From Nonomuraea ceibae (GTDB lineage: Bacteria; Actinomycetota; Actinomycetes; Streptosporangiales; Streptosporangiaceae): a stretch of 64,000 bases of DNA. The stretch's first letter is position 1. Every line of letters starts with the position of its first letter. A program made the translations under genes and the position numbers. Of this stretch, positions 48,649 to 56,922 are shown piece by piece. The notes under the pieces are model-generated. The model did not search any database. It was not told where the DNA came from and saw nothing but the letters and a program-made list of their open reading frames with translations. The stretch covers positions 1-64,000 of the forward strand of contig NZ_JAHKRO010000004.1 in assembly GCF_019396325.1 (NCBI RefSeq), read 5' to 3'.

Positions 48649-49698
48649 ATGACGACGACAACACGGCGGAAGGTCGGCATCGCGGGCGCGCTCGTCGGCG
48701 CCGCCTCCGCGGGGATCGCCGCGGCCGCCATGGCCAAGCGCTACGCGGTCGGCCGCATCCGGCTGCGCCCCGACACCGAGGCGAGCGAGCCGTTCGGCGA
48801 GCTGCGCGGGCGCGAGCACACGCTGATCACCTCCGACGGCAGGGCGCTGCACGTCGAGGTCGACGGCCCCGACGACGCGCCGCTCACCCTCGTCTTCTGC
48901 CACGGCTACTGCCTCAGCCTGGAGTCGTGGCACTACCAGCGCCGCGAGCTGCGCGAGCAGCACCGCATGGTGCTGTGGGACCAGCGCTCCCACGGCCGCT
49001 CCCAGCGCGGCGCGGCCGACGACAGCACGATCGACCGGCTCGGCCAGGACCTGGCCGAGGTCATCGAGCAGTACGTGCCCGGCCCCTGCGTGCTCGTCGG
49101 CCACTCCATGGGCGGCATGACGATCATGGCGCTGGCGGACAGCCGCCCCGAGCTGTTCGGCGACAAGGTGCGCGGCGTGGCCCTGCTGTCCACCTCGGCC
49201 GGCAAGCTCGCCGAGTTGACCCTGGGCCTGCCCGCGCTGGCCTCCAAGGTCGTGCACAAGCTGGCCCCCACGACCGTGTCGATGCTGGGCCGCCGCGGCT
49301 CGTTCATCGACCGCACCCGCCACGCGGGCAGCGACATCGCCTTCCTCATGACCCGCTACATGGGCTTCGGCGACTCCAAGAACGTCAGCCCGACCGTGGT
49401 CGACTTCGCCGAGTCCATGATCCGGGGCACGCCGACCGAGGTGGTCGCCGACTTCTACCCGGCGCTGATGGACCACGACAAGCTGTCCGCGCTGCACGTC
49501 CTCGACCCCGTGCCCACCGCGATCATGGTGGGGGACAAGGACTGGCTGACCCCGCCCGACCACAGCCGGGCGATGGCCGAGGCGCTGCCCAAGGCCCAGC
49601 TCACCGAGGTGCCCGACACCTCGCACCTGCTCCAGCTCGAGCGGCCCGGCGTGGTCAACGACGCGCTGCGCGACCTGATCAAGAGGGTGGCGCTGTGA
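48649..49698 (+). CDS. Alpha/beta hydrolase
   Basis: 349 residues. A basic start and hydrophobic segment (IAGALVGAASAGIAAAA, residues 10-27) suggest a membrane anchor. The hydrolase fold has FCHGYCLSLESW (oxyanion), nucleophile S153 in GHSMGG, acid in VGDKDWLTPP and His in DTSHLLQLERP. Substrate unknown. It lies between alr and tsaE, with the last four bases overlapping tsaE. Confidence 0.9.
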   Translation: MTTTTRRKVGIAGALVGAASAGIAAAAMAKRYAVGRIRLRPDTEASEPFGELRGREHTLITSDGRALHVEVDGPDDAPLTLVFCHGYCLSLESWHYQRRELREQHRMVLWDQRSHGRSQRGAADDSTIDRLGQDLAEVIEQYVPGPCVLVGHSMGGMTIMALADSRPELFGDKVRGVALLSTSAGKLAELTLGLPALASKVVHKLAPTTVSMLGRRGSFIDRTRHAGSDIAFLMTRYMGFGDSKNVSPTVVDFAESMIRGTPTEVVADFYPALMDHDKLSALHVLDPVPTAIMVGDKDWLTPPDHSRAMAEALPKAQLTEVPDTSHLLQLERPGVVNDALRDLIKRVAL

Positions 49699-50156
49699 GG
49701 CTGCCGACCGCCGAGGAGATGCGCGCGTTCGGCGCCCGGCTGGCCGCCCGGCTGCGGCCCGGCGACCTGGTGGTCCTGTCGGGGCCGCTCGGCGCCGGCA
49801 AGACCACGCTGGTGCAGGGCATCGGCGAGGGCCTGAAGGTGCGCGGGCCGATCACCTCGCCCACGTTCGTCATCGCCCGCGTCCACCCGTCGCTGGCCGG
49901 CGGGCCGCCGCTGGTCCACGTCGACGCCTACCGGCTCGGCGGCGACCTGGAGGTGGACGACCTCGACCTCGACGCCTCGCTGGAAGACTCGGTGACCGTC
50001 GTCGAGTGGGGCGAGGGGCTGGTCGAGGGGCTGTCCGACGACCGGCTGGAGATCCACATCGACCGCGAGGCGGGTGACGAGGCCCGCCTGGTCACCCTGC
50101 GCGGCGTCGGCGCCCGCTGGGCCGACGACACGCCGTCTGAAGGGGCACAAGAGTAA
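49695..50156 (+). CDS. tsaE: tRNA t6A ATPase TsaE
   Basis: 153 residues. ATPase that drives the TsaB-TsaD complex making threonylcarbamoyl-A37 in tRNA. Walker A GPLGAGKTTLVQG is near residue 31. SPTFVIARVH and VVEWGEGL are family motifs. The GTG start overlaps the hydrolase stop. Its usual partner tsaB is displaced about 2.4 kb downstream. Confidence 0.95.
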   Translation: MRLPTAEEMRAFGARLAARLRPGDLVVLSGPLGAGKTTLVQGIGEGLKVRGPITSPTFVIARVHPSLAGGPPLVHVDAYRLGGDLEVDDLDLDASLEDSVTVVEWGEGLVEGLSDDRLEIHIDREAGDEARLVTLRGVGARWADDTPSEGAQE

Positions 50157-50322
50157 AACCACCGCCACGCCCCGGTGATCCTGTCACCCTTGACGTATCA
50201 CGCCGATGACATGAAACATGATCATTGGTAAGGGTTGGCCCAGAAATTCTGGGTATCAGGAGGGGCGGCATCCACGAAAACTGGTGGATGCTTGGTGAAA
50301 GACGGCGGAGTGGGGTGCGGCG
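50157..50322 (+). other. Gap before the lipoprotein-sortase genes
   Basis: 166 bases without a gene. A perfect palindrome, CCCAGAAATTCTGGG, lies at 50239-50253. TTGACG at 50190-50195 could be a -35, but no good -10 follows. The sequence is less GC-rich than its flanks and probably holds the promoter of the inserted unit. Confidence 0.4.
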
Positions 50323-51015
50323 GTGCTCAGGGTCAGCCAGGTCGCGTACGCGGGAGCCATCCTCATGATCGGCCTCGCCGGTTGTTCGGCGGAGGCGCAA
50401 ACACCGCCGTCGGGGTCGGCCTCCCCGACAGTGAGTCCCACCGGCAGCCCGACCGGCAGCCCCACGGCGGCGCCCACCGCCACCACGAGCTCCACGGCGA
50501 CCCCGGCGGCCACCCGCCCGTCCATCCTGGTCCAGCTCAACCCCGACCGCGTCACCGCGGGCGAGACCTCGACCGTGTGGGTGCTGGCCAACTGCCCCGA
50601 GCCCACCGGCGGCCCCGCCCACAGCGGCACCGCGACGTCCCGGGCGTTCGTCAGCGGCGTCACGCTCAACCCGGCCGACGCCGCGACCTCCTCGCCCTCG
50701 CCGACCGGCGCCCGGGCTGGCGGCGCCTGGGTGCGCGGCCAGGCACAGGTCAACGGCACCGTCCGGCGCGGCTCCTACCGGGTCGACGTCAAGTGCGACG
50801 GCACCAACCACGTCGGCCGGGCCACGCTGCGCGTCCGCGCGCCCGAGCCGCTGCCCGACGACGTGCCCACCAAGGCCCCCAGGGCCGGCGGCGGCGGCAC
50901 CTTCGGCAAGGACGTCGACGAGGGCTCGTCGATCCCGCTCGTGCCCGTGGGCCTGGCGCTCGGCGTCGCCGCCGCTGCCGGGATCGGGATCGCGGTCAAG
51001 CGCCGCCGGTCCTGA
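50323..51015 (+). CDS. Lipoprotein-like protein with C-terminal anchor
   Basis: 230 residues, GTG start. A lipobox LAGC places the lipidated Cys at residue 21. A Ser/Thr/Pro-rich stretch (22-65) follows, then a beta-rich domain (about 65-170) with two cysteines. Near the end a membrane segment (VPVGLALGVAAAAGIGIAV) precedes the basic tail KRRRS. That ending looks like a sortase substrate, but I find no LPxTG-type motif. The sortase gene starts two bases after its stop. Confidence 0.8.
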   Translation: MLRVSQVAYAGAILMIGLAGCSAEAQTPPSGSASPTVSPTGSPTGSPTAAPTATTSSTATPAATRPSILVQLNPDRVTAGETSTVWVLANCPEPTGGPAHSGTATSRAFVSGVTLNPADAATSSPSPTGARAGGAWVRGQAQVNGTVRRGSYRVDVKCDGTNHVGRATLRVRAPEPLPDDVPTKAPRAGGGGTFGKDVDEGSSIPLVPVGLALGVAAAAGIGIAVKRRRS

Positions 51016-51017
51016 AG

Positions 51018-51554
51018 ATGGCGCGTTCGGGACGGGTCGTCCTCGCGGGCGCCGTGACCGGCCTCGTGCTGGTCGCCTTCGGCAAGAACATGCAGTCCGC
51101 CCCCGAGGAGACGGCGGCCGGCGTGGTGCCCCGCAGCATCGACATCCCCTCGATCGACGTCGAGGCGCCGCTGATGAAGCTCGGGCTCAAGGACGGCGAG
51201 GTCGAGCTGCCGCCGTACGAGAAGCCCAAGGTCGCCGGCTGGTACACCGGCAGCGCCGTGCCGGGCGAGAAGGGCGCCTCCGTCATCGTCGGCCACGTCG
51301 ACACCAAGACCTCGCCGGCCGTCTTCTACAAGCTCCGCCAGGTCCGCAAGGGCGAGACGGTCAAGGTCGAACGCAGCGACGGCAAGGTCGTCGAGTACAA
51401 GGTCACCGCGATCGAGCAGGTGCACAAGGACGACTTCCCGCTGCGCAAGGTCTACGTCGAGGACGGGCTCAAGCTCGTCACCTGCGGCGGCAAGTTCGAC
51501 TACGCCAAGGGCGAGTACCTGGACAACATCATCGTGTACGCCAGCGAGGCCTGA
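51018..51554 (+). CDS. Sortase, class F-like
   Basis: 178 residues. A membrane segment at about 6-21 anchors it. The sortase barrel covers 40-178: IDIPSIDVEAPLMKLGL, GHVDT with catalytic H93, and LVTCGGKFD with catalytic C156. After the Cys there is no arginine at all; the usual catalytic Arg position reads EYLDNIIVYA. Either a different residue fills the role or activity is altered. Co-transcribed with the lipoprotein-like gene. Confidence 0.88.
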   Translation: MARSGRVVLAGAVTGLVLVAFGKNMQSAPEETAAGVVPRSIDIPSIDVEAPLMKLGLKDGEVELPPYEKPKVAGWYTGSAVPGEKGASVIVGHVDTKTSPAVFYKLRQVRKGETVKVERSDGKVVEYKVTAIEQVHKDDFPLRKVYVEDGLKLVTCGGKFDYAKGEYLDNIIVYASEA

Positions 51555-51589
51555 GAAAGCGGTTGCGCCCCTCTGTGACGATGGAGGGC

Positions 51590-52519
51590 ATGAGCGTGGA
51601 CACCAGCCCGCCCGCGTCCGGCTCCCGGGTGCCCTGGCCCGAGGTGCACCCGGGCGTCCGCGAGGCGGTCGAGAAACTGCTCGGCGCGCCCGTCGCCGAG
51701 GCGGTCACCCAAGAGGGCGGCTTCTCCCCGGCCGCCGCCGTTCGGCTGCGCGCCGCCAACGGCCGCCGGGCCTTCGTCAAGGCCGTCGGCCCCGAGCCGA
51801 ACGCCGAGTCGGTGCGCATCTACCGGGCCGAGGCCCGGGTCGCCGCCGCCCTGCCCGCCTCGGTGCCGGCGCCCCGGCTGCTCGACGCGTTCGAGCTCGA
51901 CGGGTGGGTGGCGATGGCGTTCGAGGACGTCGAGGGCCGCCACCCGGCCATGCCGTGGCGGCGCGACGAGCTGGACCTGGTGCTCGACGCCGTCGAGCGG
52001 ATGTCGGCCGCGCTCACGCCGTCACCGGTGGACGTGCCGCCGATCGGGGAGGTCATGGGGCCGTCCTTCCAGGGCTGGCGCAGGCTGCTCGGCGAGGACA
52101 CCACCGGGCTCGACCCGTGGGCGCTGCGCCACCTGCCGGCGCTGGCCGAGCTGGAGTCCGGCTGGGCCGAGGCGGCGGCGGGCGACACGCTGGCCCACTG
52201 CGACCTGCGGGCCGACAACGTGCTCATCTCGGACGGGCGCGTCCACGTCGTCGACTGGCCGTGGGCGTCGCGGGCCGCCGCCTGGTACGACCGGGTGGCG
52301 ATGCTGCCGTCGGTCGGCATGCAGGGCGGGCCGCCGCCGCACGAGCTGCTGCCTGACCCCGACCCGGACATCACCAAGGCCGTCACCGCCCTCACCGGCT
52401 TCTTCGTCCGGCAGTCCCGCCAGCCGGCGCCGCCCGGCCTGCCGACCCTGCGCGCCTTCCAGCGGGCCCAGGGCGTGGTGGCGCTGGAATGGCTCAGACA
52501 GCGGACCGGCTGGTCCTGA
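51590..52519 (+). CDS. APH-fold phosphotransferase
   Basis: 309 residues from ATG 51590; GTG 51596 has better spacing from GGAGGG (51583-51588) and may be the true start. The kinase motif HCDLRADNVL and VVDWPWAS (metal Asp) are intact near residues 200-225. The aminoglycoside phosphotransferase fold covers many substrates, so resistance cannot be concluded. It lies 35 bases after the sortase. Confidence 0.85.
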   Translation: MSVDTSPPASGSRVPWPEVHPGVREAVEKLLGAPVAEAVTQEGGFSPAAAVRLRAANGRRAFVKAVGPEPNAESVRIYRAEARVAAALPASVPAPRLLDAFELDGWVAMAFEDVEGRHPAMPWRRDELDLVLDAVERMSAALTPSPVDVPPIGEVMGPSFQGWRRLLGEDTTGLDPWALRHLPALAELESGWAEAAAGDTLAHCDLRADNVLISDGRVHVVDWPWASRAAAWYDRVAMLPSVGMQGGPPPHELLPDPDPDITKAVTALTGFFVRQSRQPAPPGLPTLRAFQRAQGVVALEWLRQRTGWS

Positions 52520-52585
52520 AGCATCGGCAGGCCGAATCGGCGGAGCGGCCGGGTCTGACCTGTCGGGCCGGTAGGCTAAGCAGTC

Positions 52586-53224
52586 GTGCTGGTCCTGGCC
52601 TTTGACACCGCGACGCCCGCCGTCACCGCCGCCCTTCACGACGGGCAGCGGGTGCTCGCCGAATCCACCACGATCGACGCGCGCCGCCACGGCGAGTTGC
52701 TCGTGCCCACCGTCGAGCGCGTCCTCGCCGAGGCGGGGGTCGCGCTGCGCGACGTCACGGCCGTCGTCGCGGGCAGCGGCCCCGGCCCCTACACGGGCCT
52801 GCGCGTCGGGCTGATGACCGCGCAGGGCCTGGCGACCACCCTCGGCGTGCCCGCCCACGGCATCTGCACGCTCGACGCCGTCGCCTACGGGTCCGGGCTG
52901 GAGGAGCCGTTCCTGGTCGCCACCGACGCGCGGCGCAAGGAGGTCTTCTGGGCCCGCTACTCCGACCGCCGCACGAGGGTCGACGGCCCGCACGTCGACC
53001 GGCCCGCCGACGTGCCCGTCGAGGGGCTGCCGGTGGCCGGGGCCGAGCTCTACCGCGACGTCCTGGGCCCCGCCGTAGCCCCCGCCTATCCGTACGCCGG
53101 GTTCCTGGCCGCGCTCGCGGCCGAGCGGATCGCGGCGGGCGCCCCGCTCGACCCGCCGCGCCCGATCTACCTGCGCCGCCCCGACGCCGTGGTGCCCGGG
53201 GCGCCCAAGAAGGTGACGGCGTGA
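52586..53224 (+). CDS. tsaB: t6A protein TsaB
   Basis: 212 residues; inactive ASKHA-fold partner of TsaD in tRNA t6A37 synthesis. VLAFDTATPAVTAALHDG and SGPGPYTGLRVGLMTAQGLA are typical. GTG start. The stop overlaps the rimI start by four bases, giving the usual tsaB-rimI-tsaD trio. Confidence 0.95.
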   Translation: MLVLAFDTATPAVTAALHDGQRVLAESTTIDARRHGELLVPTVERVLAEAGVALRDVTAVVAGSGPGPYTGLRVGLMTAQGLATTLGVPAHGICTLDAVAYGSGLEEPFLVATDARRKEVFWARYSDRRTRVDGPHVDRPADVPVEGLPVAGAELYRDVLGPAVAPAYPYAGFLAALAAERIAAGAPLDPPRPIYLRRPDAVVPGAPKKVTA

Positions 53225-53667
53225 AGCTGCGGCAGATGACCGAGGCCGACCTGCCGGCGGTCATGGCGATCGAGCGGGCCACGTTCCCGCGCGACGCGTG
53301 GAGCGAGGGCATGATGCGCGGCGAGCTGGCCGACCAGCCGCGCACCCGCCATTACGTGGTGGCCCTGGTCGAGGAGCAGATCGTCGGCTACGCCGGGCTC
53401 GCCGTCGCCGCCGACCAGGCCGACGTGCAGACGATCGCGGTGCTCGACACCCACCGCGGCACCGGCGTCGGCGGCGCCATGCTCTCCGCCCTGCTGCAGG
53501 AGGCCGGCCGCAGGGGCGCCAGGGAGATCTTCCTGGAGGTGCGCGAGGACAACCCGGTCGCCCGCGGCGTCTACACGCACTTCGGGTTCGAGGAGATCGG
53601 CACCCGCCGCCGCTACTACGAGGACGGCACCGACGCGATCATGATGAGAAGGAAGCTGGATGGCTGA
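53221..53667 (+). CDS. rimI: Ribosomal-protein alanine N-acetyltransferase
   Basis: GNAT-fold enzyme, 148 residues, named after the S18 acetylase. [19 protein letters not shown] is the acetyl-CoA binding motif (about residues 72-90). [22 protein letters not shown] is the standard C-terminal half. It overlaps tsaB by four and tsaD by eight bases. Confidence 0.93.
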   Translation: MKLRQMTEADLPAVMAIERATFPRDAWSEGMMRGELADQPRTRHYVVALVEEQIVGYAGLAVAADQADVQTIAVLDTHRGTGVGGAMLSALLQEAGRRGAREIFLEVREDNPVARGVYTHFGFEEIGTRRRYYEDGTDAIMMRRKLDG

Positions 53668-54691
53668 CGCACCCCTGGTCCTGGGCATCGAGACGTCCTG
53701 CGACGAGACCGGCATCGGCATCGTCAGAGGCCACACGCTGCTGGCCAACACCATCGCCTCCAGCATGGACGAGCACGCCCGCTTCGGCGGCGTGGTGCCG
53801 GAGGTGGCCTCGCGGGCGCACCTGGAGGCCATGACGCCGACGGTCGAGGCCGCGCTGTCCGCCGCCGGGCTGAAGTTCTCCGACATCGACGCCATCGCCG
53901 TCACCGCCGGCCCGGGGCTGGCCGGGGCGCTGCTCGTCGGCGTCGCCGCCGCCAAGTCCTACGCGCTCGGCCTCGGCGTGCCCCTCTACGGCGTCAACCA
54001 CCTGGCCGCGCACGTCGCCGTCGACCAGCTCGAACACGGGCCGCTGCCCAAGCCGTGCATCGCCCTGCTCGTCTCCGGCGGCCACTCCTCGCTGCTGCTG
54101 GTGCCCGACGTGGCCGAGGACGTGATCTCGCTCGGCTCGACCGTCGACGACGCGGCGGGCGAGGCGTTCGACAAGGTGGCGCGGGTGCTCGGGCTGCCGT
54201 TCCCCGGCGGGCCGCACATCGACCGGGCCGCCCGCGACGGCTCCGGCGCCGCCGTCGCCTTCCCGCGCGGCAAGATGGACGACGGCACGCTCGACTTCTC
54301 CTTCTCCGGGCTCAAGACCGCCGTCGCCCGCTGGGTGGAGGCCCGCGAGTCGTCCGGCGAGCGCATCCACGTGCCCGACGTGGCCGCCTCCTTCCAGGAG
54401 GCCGTGGTCGACGTGCTCACCCGCAAGGCGCTGCAGGCGTGCAAGAAGTACGAGGTGCACGACCTGCTCATCGGCGGCGGCGTGGCGGCCAACTCACGGT
54501 TGCGCGCGCTGGCCCAGGAGCGGTGCGACGCGGCGGGCGTCCGGCTGCGGGTGCCCCGGCCCGGCCTGTGCACCGACAACGGCGCCATGGTCGCCGCGCT
54601 CGGCTCCGACCTGGTGGCGGCCGGGGTGACGCCGTCGACGCTGGAGATCCCGGCCGACTCCTCGCTGCCGATCACCACCGTCCACGTGTGA
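53660..54691 (+). CDS. tsaD: tRNA threonylcarbamoyltransferase TsaD
   Basis: Catalytic subunit for t6A37, 343 residues. [14 protein letters not shown] opens the ASKHA fold. The metal site HLAAH (HxxxH) and the C-terminal [10 protein letters not shown] aspartate are present. [13 protein letters not shown] is the nucleotide loop. Complete and normal in length. Confidence 0.96.
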   Translation: MADAPLVLGIETSCDETGIGIVRGHTLLANTIASSMDEHARFGGVVPEVASRAHLEAMTPTVEAALSAAGLKFSDIDAIAVTAGPGLAGALLVGVAAAKSYALGLGVPLYGVNHLAAHVAVDQLEHGPLPKPCIALLVSGGHSSLLLVPDVAEDVISLGSTVDDAAGEAFDKVARVLGLPFPGGPHIDRAARDGSGAAVAFPRGKMDDGTLDFSFSGLKTAVARWVEARESSGERIHVPDVAASFQEAVVDVLTRKALQACKKYEVHDLLIGGGVAANSRLRALAQERCDAAGVRLRVPRPGLCTDNGAMVAALGSDLVAAGVTPSTLEIPADSSLPITTVHV

Positions 54692-54765
54692 GGCTGCACT
54701 AGTGCAACTCGGGGGAATTCCCCTGCTGGGAAGGCTTTTCCGGGCCCTCTGCGTACGTTGTCAGC

Positions 54766-56028
54766 ATGAAGTACACAGAGGGCCCGTTCGCGCCCGTCAC
54801 CGAGGAAGTCACGGCCTACGACCTGCCGGTCACCGGGCGCGTGCCGGCCGAGCTCAACGGCCGCTACCTGCGCAACGGCCCCAACCCGCTGGGCATCGAG
54901 GACCCCGCCGTGCACATCTGGGGCATGGGCCAGGGCATGGTGCACGGGGTGCGGCTGCGCGACGGCCGGGCCGAGTGGTACCGCAACCGCTGGGTCCGCA
55001 CGCCCGGCCACGGGCCGATGGTGCACGTGATCGAGCACGCCGCCCGCACGTTCGCGCTGGCGGAGGGCGGGCTGCCGCCGGCCGAGCTGGACGCCGAGCT
55101 CGGCACGGTGGGCGTGTGCGCGCTCGGCGGCACCCCCGAGGGCTTCACGGCCGGCGCCCACTCCAAGCACGACCCGCTCACCGGCGCGCTGCACTCGCTG
55201 TCGTACCAGGTGGGCCAGAGCTTCGTGCAGTACATTGTGACCGGCCCCGACGCCGCCGTGATGGCGAGCACGTCGATCCCGCTCACGCGGACGCCGTTCA
55301 TGCACGACTTCGCGCTCACCGAGAACCACGTCGTCCTGTGGGACACGCCGCTCGGGTTCGACGGGTTCGAGTGCCGCTGGCTGCCCGGGCACCCCACCCG
55401 GGTGGGCGTCATGCCGCGCGCCGGAGGCGAGGTGCGCTGGCTGGAGATCGATCCGGTGCACGTCAGCCACACGCTCAACGCCTACGAGGACGGCGGCGCG
55501 ATCGTCGTGGACCTGGTCACCGCCGACGGGCCGTTCGACCCGGCCGACCCCGGCGGCATCCGCCCCGCCCTTGACCGGTGGACGATCGAGACCGACCGGG
55601 TCGTCCAGCGGCGCCTCGACGACCGGCCGCAGGACTTCCCGCGCCTGAACGAGTCACGCACCTCCCGCCGCCACCGCTACGGCTACGCGGCGGCCACGGA
55701 CCTGTACGGCATCCCGTTCACGCCCGCGGGCGCGCCTCCCGACGACGCCTTCACCAACGCCCTGGTCAAGCACGACCTGGACCGCGGCACCACCGAGGTG
55801 CACGGCTTCGGCCGGGGCGAGTCGGTCGGGGAGGCCGTGTTCGCCGCCACGGGGACCGGCGAGGACGACGGGTACCTGCTCACGTACGTGTCCGACCCGG
55901 AGCGCGGCGCGAGCGACCTGGTGATCCTGTCGGCGCAGGACTTCACCGGCGCCCCCGTCGCCAGGATCCACCTTCCCGTACGGGTGCCGCTCGGGCTGCA
56001 CGGCAGCTGGCTGCCCGAGCCCGTGTGA
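54766..56028 (+). CDS. Carotenoid-cleavage-type oxygenase
   Basis: 420 residues, RPE65/carotenoid oxygenase family, a seven-bladed propeller with a four-histidine iron. All four iron ligands are recognisable: H132 (AHSKHDPLTG), H180 (FMHDFALTEN), H235 (VSHTLNAYE) and H412 (GLHGSWLP). Substrate unknown: carotenoids, apocarotenals or stilbenoid phenols. No carotenoid synthesis gene is in the window. The regulator gene starts 12 bases after its stop. Confidence 0.93.
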   Translation: MKYTEGPFAPVTEEVTAYDLPVTGRVPAELNGRYLRNGPNPLGIEDPAVHIWGMGQGMVHGVRLRDGRAEWYRNRWVRTPGHGPMVHVIEHAARTFALAEGGLPPAELDAELGTVGVCALGGTPEGFTAGAHSKHDPLTGALHSLSYQVGQSFVQYIVTGPDAAVMASTSIPLTRTPFMHDFALTENHVVLWDTPLGFDGFECRWLPGHPTRVGVMPRAGGEVRWLEIDPVHVSHTLNAYEDGGAIVVDLVTADGPFDPADPGGIRPALDRWTIETDRVVQRRLDDRPQDFPRLNESRTSRRHRYGYAAATDLYGIPFTPAGAPPDDAFTNALVKHDLDRGTTEVHGFGRGESVGEAVFAATGTGEDDGYLLTYVSDPERGASDLVILSAQDFTGAPVARIHLPVRVPLGLHGSWLPEPV

Positions 56029-56040
56029 CACTGTTGGATC

Positions 56041-56913
56041 GTGACCGACCCCCGTCCGCCCTACCAGCGGATCGTCGCCGACATCGAGCGGCGCGTCGCC
56101 GAGGGCGAGCTGCGACCCGGTGATCCGGTCCCCACGACCCGGGCGATCATGCGGGAGTGGGGCGTGGCGATGGCGACCGCCACCAAGGCGCTGACCGCGC
56201 TCAAGCAGGCGGGCGTCATCGAGTCGGCGCCCCGGGTGGGCTCCGTGGTCGCCGCCCAGGCCGCCCCCAGGCGCTCCGCCGAGACGCTCGAACGCGACCG
56301 GATCGTCCGCGCCGCCATCGAGATCGCCGACGTCGACGGGCTGGCCTCGCTGTCCATGCGCTCGGTCGGCTCCCGGCTCGGCGTGGCGACCATGTCGCTC
56401 TACCGCCACGTCGAGTCGAAGGGCGAGCTGGCCCGGCTGATGGCCGACGCGGCGTTCGCCGAGATCGACTATCCCGAGCCGCCGCCGGGCTGGCGCTCCC
56501 ACCTGCGGGTGGCCGCCCGGTTGCAGTGGGCGGCCTACCAGCGTCACCCGTGGCTGCCCCGGGTGGTGTCGGTCACCAGGCCGATCGTGCTGCCCGGCAT
56601 GGTGGCCTACGCCCAGTGGTCGCTGCGGGCGCTGGACGACCTCGGGCTGCCCGCCGACACGCGGCTGCTCGTCTACGCCACCCTGGTCAACTACGTGCGC
56701 GGCACGGCGGTCAACATCGAGAGCGAGACCGACGCCGAGCGCGACACCGGGCTGACCAGCACGCAGTGGATGTCGCGGCGCCTGACGGTCGAGGGACGGC
56801 TCATCAAGCAGGTGACCGACCCCAGGGTGGCGATCGACCTGGAGACGATCTTCGCGTTCGGTCTCGAACGGGTGCTGGACGGGCTGTCGACCGTCATCAC
56901 GCCGCGGCGCTGA
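56041..56913 (+). CDS. GntR-TetR double-HTH regulator
   Basis: 290 residues with two DNA-binding domains in a row. Residues 5-75 are a GntR winged helix (PYQRIVADIERRVAEGELRP and TRAIMREWGVAMATATKAL). Residues 85-135 are a TetR helix-turn-helix (IVRAAIEIADVDGLASLSM and LGVATMSLYRHVESKGEL). The rest is a TetR-type ligand and dimer domain. GTG start. It is probably co-transcribed with the oxygenase and may control it. Confidence 0.9.
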   Translation: MTDPRPPYQRIVADIERRVAEGELRPGDPVPTTRAIMREWGVAMATATKALTALKQAGVIESAPRVGSVVAAQAAPRRSAETLERDRIVRAAIEIADVDGLASLSMRSVGSRLGVATMSLYRHVESKGELARLMADAAFAEIDYPEPPPGWRSHLRVAARLQWAAYQRHPWLPRVVSVTRPIVLPGMVAYAQWSLRALDDLGLPADTRLLVYATLVNYVRGTAVNIESETDAERDTGLTSTQWMSRRLTVEGRLIKQVTDPRVAIDLETIFAFGLERVLDGLSTVITPRR

Positions 56914-56922
56914 GCGGCCGCG

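Noticed and set aside
51590..52519. Aminoglycoside resistance gene
   Set aside because: The APH fold is shared by many kinases; the sequence alone does not support a resistance call.
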